From: Verrucomicrobiota bacterium
Lineage (GTDB): Bacteria > Verrucomicrobiota > Verrucomicrobiia > Chthoniobacterales > JACTMZ01
Direction of reading: 5' to 3'
DNA: 62,003 nucleotides
Assembly (NCBI GenBank): GCA_027624625.1
Contig: JAQBWH010000008.1
Span: 1 to 62,003 of the forward strand
Below are positions 17,301 through 25,202 of the stretch, in pieces. A program made the position numbers and the translations under genes. The notes beneath the pieces were generated by a model, which made no database searches, was not told where the DNA came from, and was given only the letters and a program-made list of their open reading frames with translations. How positions within the stretch are numbered: the stretch's first letter is position 1; the number at the start of each line of letters is the position of its first letter.

Positions 17301-17503
17301 TGCTGTTCGATCGGCGTGGCCACGGATTGCTCGACAGTGAGGGCATCGGCGCCGACGTAGGTCGCATTGACCTGAATCTGCGGGGGAACAATATTCGGGT
17401 ATTGCGCGATGGGCAGGCGCGCCATGGAAACAAGACCGACAATGACCGTGATGATGGCGATGACCATCGCCACGATCGGACGGTTGACGAAAAACTGGGG
17501 CAT
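14360..17503 (-). CDS. RND-family multidrug efflux transporter (HAE1/AcrB type)
   Basis: At 1047 residues this is the standard length for inner-membrane RND pumps of the hydrophobe/amphiphile efflux class. Twelve membrane helices in two repeats are implied. Typical blocks are FFVNRPIVAMVIAI at the N-terminus, IAQYPNIVPP, GLVVDDAIIVVEAVE in TM4 (the proton-relay Asp pair), and LIGLAAKNAILIVEF in TM10 (the relay Lys). The periplasmic porter and docking loops lie between TM1-2 and TM7-8. It follows the adaptor gene by 15 nt. The substrate range cannot be told from sequence. No TolC-like outer-membrane gene is nearby. Confidence 0.96.
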   Translation of the reverse strand: MPQFFVNRPIVAMVIAIITVIVGLVSMARLPIAQYPNIVPPQIQVNATYVGADALTVEQSVATPIEQQVNGVEGMEYMYSVNANNGSMTLNVFFGVDTAPTDDQILTQMRQSQANSQLPAPVVEYGTTVEQSTSAPLLLFSLFSPDKTFDALFLANYAFINLNNELARLPGISNVAIFGAGQYAMRIWLTPDQLAKLDVTAQEIINAVKQQNRVNPIGKVGAKPVPDGQEYAYTVIGEGYLTTVEDFGNIVVRANSDGSILRLKDVARIELGAQNYNVEGRFQGKPSAIVALYQTPGSNALDAASSAKKLMADLAGRFPPGMQYTESLNTTLAVTAGIEEIVKTLFEALLLVIIVVFIFLQGWRATLIPLLAVPVSLIGTFAIFPLLGFSINTLSLFGLVLAIGLVVDDAIIVVEAVEHHIEQGMTPRDATLKAMQEVSGPVVATALVLTAVFIPTIFIPGITGSLYQQFAVTIAVSVCISAFNALTLSPAIASLILRPKGETRGPLGAFYKWFNNMFGNATNQYVRICGGAIRKLVLSGGFLGILTLAALFFGGRLAPSFLPEEDQGYFYAALQLPNASSLERTSAVAAQVEKILMTTPGVEYVTTAVGFNLLSQVNTTYNAFFFITLKPWGERTSPETQYNAVLRSINGKLAMLPSAMAFAFSPPAIPGVGTSGGVNFVLQDRSGGTVPFLAEQTQIFMAAAAKRPELQNLNTTFLPSVPQLKLSVDRDKALIEGVSINDAYDSLRAFLGGAMVNYFNRFGLQWQVYVQAEGAYRTDIDKVGQFYVRNRNGESVPVSGIVQSKPRYGPEFTMRFNMYRSAQINATAADGYSSSQAMAAMEEVFAQTMPKEMGFNYLGMSFQEKQAAEGVSPVVIFALALVFVFLILAAQYESWSLPFSVLLGTPIAVFGAFLALWARGMENNVYAQIGLIMLIGLAAKNAILIVEFCKAEYEGGKSLFDAALAGARVRLRPILMTAFAFILGCVPLWTATGSGAISRQTMGTAVIGGMGAATLFAIFIIPMLFYVVEKLSGSKSGRTADTLDQSK

Positions 17504-17518
17504 GGTCGGACGCGCGCC

Positions 17519-18853
17519 TCAAGCGGGCTGGGCGGAAGCTTCGGGCAAAGGAGTCGGGGTGGGCGACGGAGCGGGCGGGGTTGCGGGGATGACCGGGGTT
17601 TCCGGCGCCGCCGCACCTTCCAGTGCCGCTTCTGGCGGCAACTCCACATAGTCGCCCCCGCTCGACGGGGGAATCTCCGGTTGCGGCAGGTTGGGTTCCA
17701 CGTTGAAACCTTCGGGCATTTTCCACGAGGTGGTCTTCACTGTCATGCCCTGGCGCAATTTCTGCATCCCTTCGACAACCACCTGCTCGCCCGGTTGGAG
17801 CCCGCCGGTCACGACTTGCATCGAGGCATAGGTCGGGCCGATCTGCACGATGCGCAGGTCGACCTTGCCGTCGCTGCCGACCACCGCAATTTGCGATTTG
17901 CCTTGAAGGTCGTTGACCGCGCGTTGCGGGACGAGCAACGCATCGTCGATCCATTGCGTCACACCGCGCACGCGGGCGAACTGACCGGAGCGCAACAAAT
18001 TGCCCGGGTTGGGAAATTGCGCTTCCAACTCGAGGGCACCGGTGTCCTTGCCGACCGTATTGTTCACCGCCATGAGGCGGCCGGGATGCGGGTAGACCGT
18101 GCCGTCGGCGAGGATAATTTGCAGGCCAAATCCGCCCTTCGCCTCATCTCGGATCAGTTTCTCCGGATCGCCGTAGTAAGGATTGATGTAGTTCAAATAT
18201 TGGTAGTCGCTGATGTAAAAATTCGCCTTGATCGGATCGACCATCGTGACGCTGGTCAACGTACCGGTCTGCGGTCCGATGAGGTTTCCGACCTGCGCGA
18301 TGTTGATACCGGCAAGACCGTCGATCGGCGAGGTGATGCTGGTAAATTCGAGGTTGAGGCGCGCTTGCTCCACGGCGGCTTGGGCGGCGGAAACCGCGGC
18401 CTTGCTTGCTTCGAAAGCCTGGATTTCATCATCGTATTGCTCTCGGCTGATGACATTTTTAGCCAGCAAATCAACGGCGCGCTTGGCATTGGCCTCGTCA
18501 CGGACGAGACGCGCCATGGCCTCTTCCAGTTGGCCGGTCGACTGGTCGAGAACGGCTTTGAAAGGCCGGGGGTCGATTTGGAAAAGAAGTTGGCCTTTTT
18601 TAACCAGCGACCCGTTCTCGTAATTTTGCGAAACAAGATAGCCGCTGACCTGGGCCACGATGTTGGCATTGACCAAGCCGGAAAGCATACCGACCCACTC
18701 GCGAATGACGGGAACTTTTTGCTGCAGCGGCGCGGTGACCGGAACCGTCAGTTCCGGCATGATGGGTTTCTCTTTTTTCGGACAACCCGTGAGGAGCAAA
18801 GGAAGCAGTCCGAGCAATAAGAGGAAGCGGGACATCGGCATGACGGTGGCCAT
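17519..18853 (-). CDS. RND periplasmic adaptor (membrane fusion lipoprotein)
   Basis: The start ATG 18853 is preceded by GGAGG, one of the few clear Shine-Dalgarno sites here; it gives 444 residues. A lipoprotein signal (LLPLLLTGC) anchors it to the inner membrane. The biotinyl-lipoyl-like half motifs (VSGYLVSQNYENGSLVKKGQLLFQIDPRPF and TSPIDGLAGI) flank a helical hairpin (about 110-190), followed by beta-barrel and membrane-proximal domains. The C-terminus is an unusual Pro/Ala/Glu-rich tail of about 70 residues after PEGFNVEPN, probably disordered. It bridges the downstream RND pump to an outer-membrane channel. Confidence 0.93.
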   Translation of the reverse strand: MATVMPMSRFLLLLGLLPLLLTGCPKKEKPIMPELTVPVTAPLQQKVPVIREWVGMLSGLVNANIVAQVSGYLVSQNYENGSLVKKGQLLFQIDPRPFKAVLDQSTGQLEEAMARLVRDEANAKRAVDLLAKNVISREQYDDEIQAFEASKAAVSAAQAAVEQARLNLEFTSITSPIDGLAGINIAQVGNLIGPQTGTLTSVTMVDPIKANFYISDYQYLNYINPYYGDPEKLIRDEAKGGFGLQIILADGTVYPHPGRLMAVNNTVGKDTGALELEAQFPNPGNLLRSGQFARVRGVTQWIDDALLVPQRAVNDLQGKSQIAVVGSDGKVDLRIVQIGPTYASMQVVTGGLQPGEQVVVEGMQKLRQGMTVKTTSWKMPEGFNVEPNLPQPEIPPSSGGDYVELPPEAALEGAAAPETPVIPATPPAPSPTPTPLPEASAQPA

Positions 18854-19030
18854 AAAACCGCCTCCGGAGCACCTTGCACAGCAGAAAACGGACGCCACAG
18901 CCGCGCTGTCCGGCTGCCTGGCGGAGCCCGCGGAAGCACGGAAGGTTTCACCGTCTGCTTCCCGCGGAGCCCGGGAACGGACTCTTGCCATCGGGTCGGC
19001 CCCGGAGAAAGATCACCGATCTTCGACCGC

Positions 19031-20890
19031 GTGAAAAAGAAACCGAAGAAACGACGGGCGGTGAAGGCGCCCGGAGCGGCCGAGACAAGTGGCGTCCGGG
19101 AGCAACCGGCCGGCCCCGGCCGGCGCCGGTGGATGCGACTGGCCGCCGCCACCTTGGTGCCACTCATGATTTTCGGCGGACTGGAGTTGACCTTGCGGTT
19201 GGCGGGCTACGGGTACTCGACCCGCTTGTTCCTTCCCCTCACCATCGGCGGCGAACAATTTCTTATTCCCAACGAAAAGTTCACCCATCGGTTCTTCCCA
19301 CCGGCTTTGGCCCGCGCCCCGCTCTCCGGCAGGATGGCTGCGGACAAGCCGGCGGGGACCTACCGGATTTTCCTGCTCGGCGAGTCCGCCGCCTACGGAG
19401 ACCCGGATCCTTCCTTCGGGGTAGGTCGCTATTTGGAGGCCCTTTTGGAGACCCGGTATCCATCGACCGATTTCGAGGTGGTTTGCGTGGCCATCACCGC
19501 AATCAACTCCCACGTGCTTCTCCCCATCGCCGAGGAATGCGCCAAGCACGACGGCGACCTGTGGATTGTTTACATGGGGAACAACGAAATGATCGGCCCT
19601 TACGGAGCAGGCACCGTGTTTGGAGAAAAAGCGCCGAGCCTTGGCTTTGTCCGAACCGTTCTCGCGCTCAAGACGACCCGAGTGGGACAGCTTATGGATC
19701 AGCTGATCAGCAGCGTCCGCGGAGGATCCCCGGCTCCGGAATCGTGGGACGGCATCAACATGTTCAGCAAAAACCAACTGACTTACGACGATCCGAAAAA
19801 GCTGCGGACCTATGAAAACTTCAAGGTTAACCTTGATGACATTCTCGCCGCGGGGAAAAACGCCGGTCTCCCGGTTATTCTCAGCACCGTGGCGGTCAAT
19901 CTGCGGGATTGCTCGCCGTTTTCCTCGCTGCACAAGGTTGGACTGGAGCCATCGCAGTTGGCCGAATGGGAAGAACTGTTCGAGCAGGGCCGGTCCCTTG
20001 AAGCCGCCGGTTCGTTCCAGGCTGCCCTTGAGGTGTACGCGAAAGCCGCCGCCATCGACTCCGATTTTGCCGAGTTGCAATTTCGCATCGGCACCTGCCA
20101 ACTCGCCTTGCACGACCGCCGTGCGGCGCGGACATCCTTCGAGCGGGCGCGCGATTGCGATGCCCTCCCCGTCCGAGCCGATACCCGGATCAACCGGATA
20201 ATCGAGGAGGCCGGCGCATCGGTGGCCGGGGTGGACGCCGCGCAGAGACTCTCCGAGCAAACGCCCGAGGGGATTCCGGGCCAAGAGCTCTTTTACGAAC
20301 ATGTCCATTTCACCATGGCCGGAAACGAACTCCTCGCTCGCATCCTGGCCGAAAAAGTGGAAAGCCAACTCCCGGCGGCGATCACCGGTCAGCGACGTCC
20401 GCTGCCGGCCGAAGCCGAATCCGAAGCCTGCCTGCGGCGTCTGGCTGCGACCGACTGGGATCAAAAACGGGTTTGGGAAGTGGCGCTCGGACGGATTTCC
20501 GTGGCGCCCTTTACCTCGCAATCCAGCCACCCCCGCAACCTGCAATACGGCAAGGACCGGGTGAAAGAAGCAGATTCCCGGACAACTCCCCTGTCTCCCT
20601 TCCGCGATGAGCAAATGTATGAAGCGGCACTGGAAAGCCAGCCTGACGATACCTTGCTGAGGTGGAATTATGCGCAGTTCCTCGAACGGGCCGGACGCCT
20701 GTCGGAAGCAGTCAATCAGGGGATCTTGGTTTGCGAACTCCTGCCGCATGCCGCTTGGCCGCATTATTTCGTCGGCTCGGTCATGGCCAGATTGGGAAGA
20801 AGGTCCGAAGCTGCCGACTACCTGCAACGCGCCCTGCGGATCAGCCCGGATTTAACCATCGCCCGCCAAGAGCTTGCTAACATCCGTTGA
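19031..20890 (+). CDS. membrane-anchored SGNH-hydrolase-like protein with TPR region
   Basis: This 619-residue protein (GTG start) has a very basic N-terminus, one membrane helix (about 35-55) and an SGNH-type domain. LLGESAAYGDPDP carries Ser119, the likely nucleophile; VYMGNNEMIGP gives the GN(N) block; and FYEHVHFTMAGN supplies the C-terminal His. Between the blocks are tetratricopeptide-like repeats (AAGSFQAALEVYAKAAAIDSDF, LALHDRRAARTSFERA), and more helical repeats lie at the C-terminus. Proteins of this layout are common beside DUF5989, SxtJ and polysaccharide genes, where they may acetylate or deacetylate glycans. Here a DUF5989-type gene lies just downstream on the opposite strand. 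Confidence 0.75.
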   Translation: MKKKPKKRRAVKAPGAAETSGVREQPAGPGRRRWMRLAAATLVPLMIFGGLELTLRLAGYGYSTRLFLPLTIGGEQFLIPNEKFTHRFFPPALARAPLSGRMAADKPAGTYRIFLLGESAAYGDPDPSFGVGRYLEALLETRYPSTDFEVVCVAITAINSHVLLPIAEECAKHDGDLWIVYMGNNEMIGPYGAGTVFGEKAPSLGFVRTVLALKTTRVGQLMDQLISSVRGGSPAPESWDGINMFSKNQLTYDDPKKLRTYENFKVNLDDILAAGKNAGLPVILSTVAVNLRDCSPFSSLHKVGLEPSQLAEWEELFEQGRSLEAAGSFQAALEVYAKAAAIDSDFAELQFRIGTCQLALHDRRAARTSFERARDCDALPVRADTRINRIIEEAGASVAGVDAAQRLSEQTPEGIPGQELFYEHVHFTMAGNELLARILAEKVESQLPAAITGQRRPLPAEAESEACLRRLAATDWDQKRVWEVALGRISVAPFTSQSSHPRNLQYGKDRVKEADSRTTPLSPFRDEQMYEAALESQPDDTLLRWNYAQFLERAGRLSEAVNQGILVCELLPHAAWPHYFVGSVMARLGRRSEAADYLQRALRISPDLTIARQELANIR

Positions 20891-20924
20891 AGACATTCTT
20901 CCGCCATCTCCCGGGTGCGCGGAG

Positions 20925-21077
20925 TCAAAGGACCGGATACATAAAGGGCGCGAGGACCGCACTGCCATTAAATAACAGCATTGCCGCGAGAATAACGAGA
21001 ATGACAATGAGCGGAACCAGCCACCACGCTTTCTCTTCGCGCAGGAAGAGGAGGAAAGTTTTGACGTGTCGCCACAT
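20925..21077 (-). CDS. DUF5989-type 50-residue membrane protein
   Basis: Reading minus from ATG 21077 gives a complete 50-codon frame. Its head is basic and aromatic (MWRHVKTFLLFLREEKAWW), followed by one hydrophobic helix (LVPLIVILVILAAMLLF) and the short tail NGSAVLAPFMYPVL. The combination of a charged head, a tryptophan pair, a helix and a GSAxxAPF tail is what I remember of DUF5989, a small protein encoded next to SxtJ and SGNH-hydrolase genes. It is convergent with the SGNH/TPR gene, 34 nt away. Its function is unknown; it is probably an inner-membrane accessory of a glycan-modifying complex. Confidence 0.75.
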   Translation of the reverse strand: MWRHVKTFLLFLREEKAWWLVPLIVILVILAAMLLFNGSAVLAPFMYPVL

Positions 21078-21307
21078 GGTCGCTGGAAATTACCGGAATG
21101 TTGCCCCGCCGGTGGAGGCGGAAACGGGGATTCCACACCGCGAGACGAAACAATAACTCCACCGGTCGGGGAATCCAGTTAAAGCCCGCGCTCACAGGCG
21201 GGCGCGGGCGGGCCGGGCCCCGACCGAGCCACCTTCCCGCCGGCCATGCCCCGGAGAAGGCGGCGAGACCGCTGGCCAGTTGCCCAGCCGCATGCTCTAT
21301 TGAAGCA

Positions 21308-22591
21308 GTGAAACGTTGGCAGATCCCGACCGCAGTCGTCGCGGCGCTCTTGATCACCGCCGGCACGGCCTTTTTGGTGCGTGAGCACATCGCCAACTAC
21401 TGGATCAAGCGCCAACTGGCCGGAACACTGGCCGACGCTCTTGGCGCAGACGTAGATTTGCAGGGCGTGGCATGGAAAGACGGTGTTCTCCAGGCACAAC
21501 TTTTCCGGATGTCCGGCGGGGACTATGCTTTCCAGAGCCTCGAGGCACGAGAATTGCGTGCGGTGGTCGACTGGAGGGACCTGCTGGGTGCCTCGGCGCA
21601 ACCCCTGCAGGTCGAGGTGGCCGCGGTGGACGTGGTCTACCCGCCCCAGCTCGAACCGGGCAAGAAGCCGGGCAAACCATCCTACCACGCTTCCGCTGCA
21701 CGACCGCTCGACTTGCGGGTGGCCAAAAGCCGGCTCCGGCGCGCCGACGGCCGGGGGTGGACAGTCGATGGGGCCCAAGTCCATGCCGTGCAGAGCGCGG
21801 ACGCCTGGACGTTTTCCGTGGCGGGCGGATCGCTTGGCGCGGAGGCTCGTTCCCCGCTGCAAATCGAACACTTGGCCGCGAAACACAGGGGAGGATCCTG
21901 GAGTATTGACGGCTTTGCCCTCAAGGATGTGAGAGGCGGCACCATGGCCGGTTCGGCCGCCAACAGCGGGGGGATCTGGTCGGCCAAAATTTCATGGCAT
22001 GACCTCGACCCCGCCGTGCTTGTGCCTCCCGATGTCTCCAGCCACCTCGGCGGCCGGGCCACAGGCGAGGCCGTGCTCAAAGACGGTGTGATCCGCGGAA
22101 AAATAGAAGTCGCAGGTGCAGAAACCAAATCCGTCGGTCTTTTTGTCAAACTGGCCGGCCTTTTCGACCACCAAGATTGGGAGCGCATTCCGTGGCGCAT
22201 TTTCCGTTTCAATTTCAGCATGCAGCCCGACGGCCGCATGGAGGTGGACGACCTGCTGGCCGTTTCCCCCAAAGGATTGGCCGTGCGCGGAAAAGGAGCC
22301 TTTGCCACCGACCGCATCGATGCCGACCTGCATGTCGGGGTGCAAGCTGCGGGCCGGCCCATCCTCGCCGCCTTCGTGCCAGTGCTCTTCAGTAGCCGGG
22401 AAGACGGCTATTATTGGACGCGGGTTAGGATCGGTGGGACACCCGCGGCACCGACGGAAAACCTCAGCGCGCGGGTAGCCGCCGCGCTCGCGCTCGCCCC
22501 GGCCGCGGGTGCCGCCAAATCTGTGGTCGAAATTCCAGACGTCGCATCCGAAGCCATCGGCGGGTTGTTGCGTGAGATGATGCCCCGGTGA
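21308..22591 (+). CDS. AsmA-like membrane-anchored protein
   Basis: The GTG start at 21308 opens on a basic residue and a membrane helix (KRWQIPTAVVAALLITAGTAFLV), giving 427 residues. The periplasmic part is beta-rich, with repeated amphipathic strands (ADVDLQGVAWKDG, LQVEVAAVDVVYPP, AVRGKGAFATDRIDADLHV). The late block MEVDDLLAVSPKGLAVRGKG recalls the C-terminal part of AsmA/TamB-type proteins, which span the periplasm and act in lipid transport or outer-membrane assembly. Similarity is structural rather than by signature motif, so the family call is tentative. The upstream 230 nt (21078-21307) shows no gene and only a GC-rich run. Confidence 0.6.
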   Translation: MKRWQIPTAVVAALLITAGTAFLVREHIANYWIKRQLAGTLADALGADVDLQGVAWKDGVLQAQLFRMSGGDYAFQSLEARELRAVVDWRDLLGASAQPLQVEVAAVDVVYPPQLEPGKKPGKPSYHASAARPLDLRVAKSRLRRADGRGWTVDGAQVHAVQSADAWTFSVAGGSLGAEARSPLQIEHLAAKHRGGSWSIDGFALKDVRGGTMAGSAANSGGIWSAKISWHDLDPAVLVPPDVSSHLGGRATGEAVLKDGVIRGKIEVAGAETKSVGLFVKLAGLFDHQDWERIPWRIFRFNFSMQPDGRMEVDDLLAVSPKGLAVRGKGAFATDRIDADLHVGVQAAGRPILAAFVPVLFSSREDGYYWTRVRIGGTPAAPTENLSARVAAALALAPAAGAAKSVVEIPDVASEAIGGLLREMMPR

Positions 22592-22619
22592 GCGATGGGG
22601 TATGTCCGGCGGAACGGAA

Positions 22620-23654
22620 TCAGTCCGTTTTGCGGAAAACCCGCAAGGCGGTGACGAGATCCACAGCGCGCTGCAGTGGACGGTCGATCAACCCCGGTTT
22701 GACCGCCACGCTGCCGATCTCGGGATTGGTGCCGGCGACAAGCGATGCCTCATCAAATTGCGCACGTTCTTTTTCCAAGACAAAGCCCGCTGAGCCATCC
22801 ACCAGCGCCGCAGCCAGGATCGTCTCGCGCTCGGCGGCATCCTGCGAGATCTCGATGTCGGGCCGCAGCCCGCGCGGATAAACCTCTTGGCCGGCGACCA
22901 GGATCTCGGCCACGGCAACGCGCAAACTCGTCTTCTCCCCGACCGGGACCTCGGCAAATGCAACACAACGCCCGCTCGAGCGCGTTCCGACCAGCAGAGC
23001 ACGGGCGTTCCATCGCAACGTCGCGGCAAGGGCCTCCGCCGCACCCGCGGTGTTTTCGTCGATCAGGACCACCAGCGCGCCGCGCAACAGATTGTCGCCC
23101 GCAGAAACAAATTCCTCGCTCTCGTCGCGACCCGGACCAGCCAGCGTAAACAACGCGGTTCCCGGCGGGCAAAACCGGCTGGCCGACTGCGCGGCGGCGG
23201 CAAAGTCGGAGGACTCCGGGGTGGCACGCAGATCAAGAATGACGCCATGCACGTCCTTTGCCGCGAAGTCCCGCAAGGAGGCTTCGAGTTCGGCCAAGTT
23301 TTCCGTTTGCAGCGACCCAAGTCGGATATATCCGGCGCGGCCGTCGAGGATTTCAGCCCGGAAAGGCGAAGGGGGGACAGGCGCGGGGGCGTCGGCCGCA
23401 AGGGCCGCACCGGGTGCGAGGCTTTGGATCAAACCCTGCAGCGTCGCGCGCCCGAGGGCCGCATCATCGATCTTTGCCCCGCGCACGTGATCCCGCCGGA
23501 GGATGGAGATGGCTTGCTCCACCTGCCCGGCGTCGAGCACGAGGAACGGATCGAGAGCAGGCGGCACAGCGGGTGAAGGAGTGGTGGATTCGGCGGCACG
23601 AATCGGGGCAAGAGCAGTCGATAAAGTTAAAATGAGGGCGTGGAAAATTTTCAT
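22620..23654 (-). CDS. S41-like protein with catalytic residues replaced
   Basis: This 344-residue protein starts at ATG 23654 with a signal peptide (MKIFHALILTLSTALAPIRAA). Residues about 100-260 have the tail-specific protease (S41) core: RAGYIRLGSL, VHGVILDLRATP (the usual ILDLRxNxGG) and LVVLIDENTAGAAEAL. Active S41 enzymes have a serine-containing SASE motif at the last block and a Lys in a GxxTxGKG motif after it. Here these read GAAE (204-207) and GTRSSGR (223-229), so both Ser and Lys appear lost. There is also no room for a PDZ domain. It is therefore probably a pseudo-protease with a binding role. Its ATG overlaps the thiD stop (ATGA). Confidence 0.75.
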   Translation of the reverse strand: MKIFHALILTLSTALAPIRAAESTTPSPAVPPALDPFLVLDAGQVEQAISILRRDHVRGAKIDDAALGRATLQGLIQSLAPGAALAADAPAPVPPSPFRAEILDGRAGYIRLGSLQTENLAELEASLRDFAAKDVHGVILDLRATPESSDFAAAAQSASRFCPPGTALFTLAGPGRDESEEFVSAGDNLLRGALVVLIDENTAGAAEALAATLRWNARALLVGTRSSGRCVAFAEVPVGEKTSLRVAVAEILVAGQEVYPRGLRPDIEISQDAAERETILAAALVDGSAGFVLEKERAQFDEASLVAGTNPEIGSVAVKPGLIDRPLQRAVDLVTALRVFRKTD

Positions 23655-24475
23655 CGGCCCCTTCCAGCCGCCCGGTGCTGCAGGGCGCGGGTGCAAACCC
23701 GGCCGCGTTTCCAGATGAGTTGACGCGCGATGGCTTGGTGGAGGAATTTTTTCGCGCCGGCCACGGCCGCCGCAAGGGATTGGCCGCGGGCCAGACCCGC
23801 GGCAAGGGCCGCGGAAAGCGTGCAACCGCTGCCGTGGGTTTCGCAACCATTCAGTCGTGGCAGTGAGAATTCGCGCACCCCATGGCGGTCGCAAAGGACA
23901 TCGACCGCATCACGACCGCGCAAATGTCCGCCTTTAAGCAAGATGGCAGCACCGTATTTCTCCCGCAGTTCCTCCGCAGCATGGGACATGGCGCGAGACG
24001 AGGTGATTTTACGCCCCAGCAGGACGGCAGCCTCGTCGAGATTTGGGGTAATGACATCGGCCAGCGGGAGCATTTCTTCCTCGTAAGCGCGCACGGCGTC
24101 CTTTTTCAACAGCGGATCACCGCTGCTTGCCACCATGACCGGGTCAACCACGAGGTGAAACATGCCGAGACGATCGGCCAATTCTTCGGAAACCACGCGG
24201 AGCAAGCCGCGAGAATAAAGCATGCCGGTTTTCACCGCGGTGACCGGGTAAGCCTCGAAGAGGATGCGGATCTGCGAGCGTAGAACCTCGGGACTGACCG
24301 CTTGCACTTTCTCCACCCGTCCCGGAACCTCGGAGACCACACAGGTGACGGCGGTGAGACCGTAGACGCCATAAGCGCCGAAAGTTTTGAGGTCTGCCTG
24401 GATTCCCGCTCCACAGGAGTTGTCGGAGCCGGCAATAGTCAGGACAACCGGTGGCGACGCGGAGGGCTTACTCAT
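23651..24475 (-). CDS. thiD: hydroxymethylpyrimidine/phosphomethylpyrimidine kinase
   Basis: ThiD phosphorylates HMP and HMP-phosphate to HMP-pyrophosphate for thiamine synthesis. The 274 residues from ATG 24475 contain VLTIAGSDNSCGAGIQADLKTF at the N-terminus, AVKTGML, VVDPVMVASSG, TPNLDEAAVLLG and the C-terminal ETHGSGCTLSAALAAGLA with the catalytic Cys/anion-hole loop, all typical of the ribokinase-like ThiD family. It overlaps the upstream metallopeptidase by 8 nt and the downstream S41-like gene by 4 nt. No other thiamine gene or TPP riboswitch was seen nearby. Confidence 0.94.
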   Translation of the reverse strand: MSKPSASPPVVLTIAGSDNSCGAGIQADLKTFGAYGVYGLTAVTCVVSEVPGRVEKVQAVSPEVLRSQIRILFEAYPVTAVKTGMLYSRGLLRVVSEELADRLGMFHLVVDPVMVASSGDPLLKKDAVRAYEEEMLPLADVITPNLDEAAVLLGRKITSSRAMSHAAEELREKYGAAILLKGGHLRGRDAVDVLCDRHGVREFSLPRLNGCETHGSGCTLSAALAAGLARGQSLAAAVAGAKKFLHQAIARQLIWKRGRVCTRALQHRAAGRGR

Positions 24476-25145
24476 GGCGCCGCGCCATGAGAAGATAAGC
24501 AAGGTTGCCGAGCGCAGCGACGAATGCGGCCACATAGGTGAGCGCCGCCGCATTGAGGACAGCGTTGACCCCGGCTGCTTCGCCGCCAGGTTGAACCATG
24601 CCCATTTGTTGAAGAATAACCTTCGCGCGCTTAGAGGCATCAAACTCGACCGGCAAAGTGATCAGTTGGAACACGGCAAGTACGGCGTAGCAAATAATGC
24701 CAAGCGAAATGAGACCGCCGATGTGGAACATAAATCCACCAATGATGACAAAAGGCAGCATCTGCGAAGCGAATTGAGTAACCGGGACAATGGCCATCCT
24801 CCATTTGAGAGGGGCATAAGCACGGGCATGCTGAATGGCGTGGCCCGCTTCATGGGCGGCGATACCGAGCGCGGCCACGCTGGGGGTGTTATAGACATCA
24901 GACGAAAGGCAGAGGCGCTTCTTCATCGGATCGTAATGGTCGCCGAGCATGTCGTTGATTTCCCGGACTTCAACATCGTGTATTTTGGCGGCATTGAGGA
25001 TCTCGCGGGCGGCCTGCGCACCGGTCACCCCTGAGGTCGCAGCCACCTTTTTGTAGCGACCGAAAGCGGAAGACACCCGCATCTGGGCGTAAAGACCGAG
25101 AAGAAGAGGCACGCCAATAAGCAGGAGGTAAACAGACATACTCAT
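24468..25145 (-). CDS. membrane zinc metallopeptidase (YugP family)
   Basis: This is a protein of about 225 residues; ATG 25145 or 25139 both give a plausible N-terminal helix (VYLLLIGVPLLLGLYAQM). AAHEAGHAIQH is the HExxH-type zinc site used by the YugP/DUF-type membrane metallopeptidases, with three further hydrophobic helices (FASQMLPFVIIGGFMF, GIICYAVLAVFQLITL, LTYVAAFVAALGNLAYLL). The family pattern DASKRA, with its Asp/Lys after the helix, is present. Physiological substrates of this family are not established. It is transcribed with thiD. Confidence 0.9.
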   Translation of the reverse strand: MSMSVYLLLIGVPLLLGLYAQMRVSSAFGRYKKVAATSGVTGAQAAREILNAAKIHDVEVREINDMLGDHYDPMKKRLCLSSDVYNTPSVAALGIAAHEAGHAIQHARAYAPLKWRMAIVPVTQFASQMLPFVIIGGFMFHIGGLISLGIICYAVLAVFQLITLPVEFDASKRAKVILQQMGMVQPGGEAAGVNAVLNAAALTYVAAFVAALGNLAYLLMARRHE

Positions 25146-25202
25146 AAACTTTTCGGGATTACCCTGACAGACAACCAAAAGTTCATCTTGTTCAAAATCC
25201 AG

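Noticed and set aside
17300..18820. 506-codon plus-strand frame opposite the RND adaptor
   Set aside because: It mirrors the adaptor and pump genes and reads as Arg/Gly/His-rich shadow sequence.
19013..20827. 604-codon minus-strand frame opposite the SGNH/TPR gene
   Set aside because: The plus-strand protein has clear signal and SGNH motifs; the antisense frame has none.
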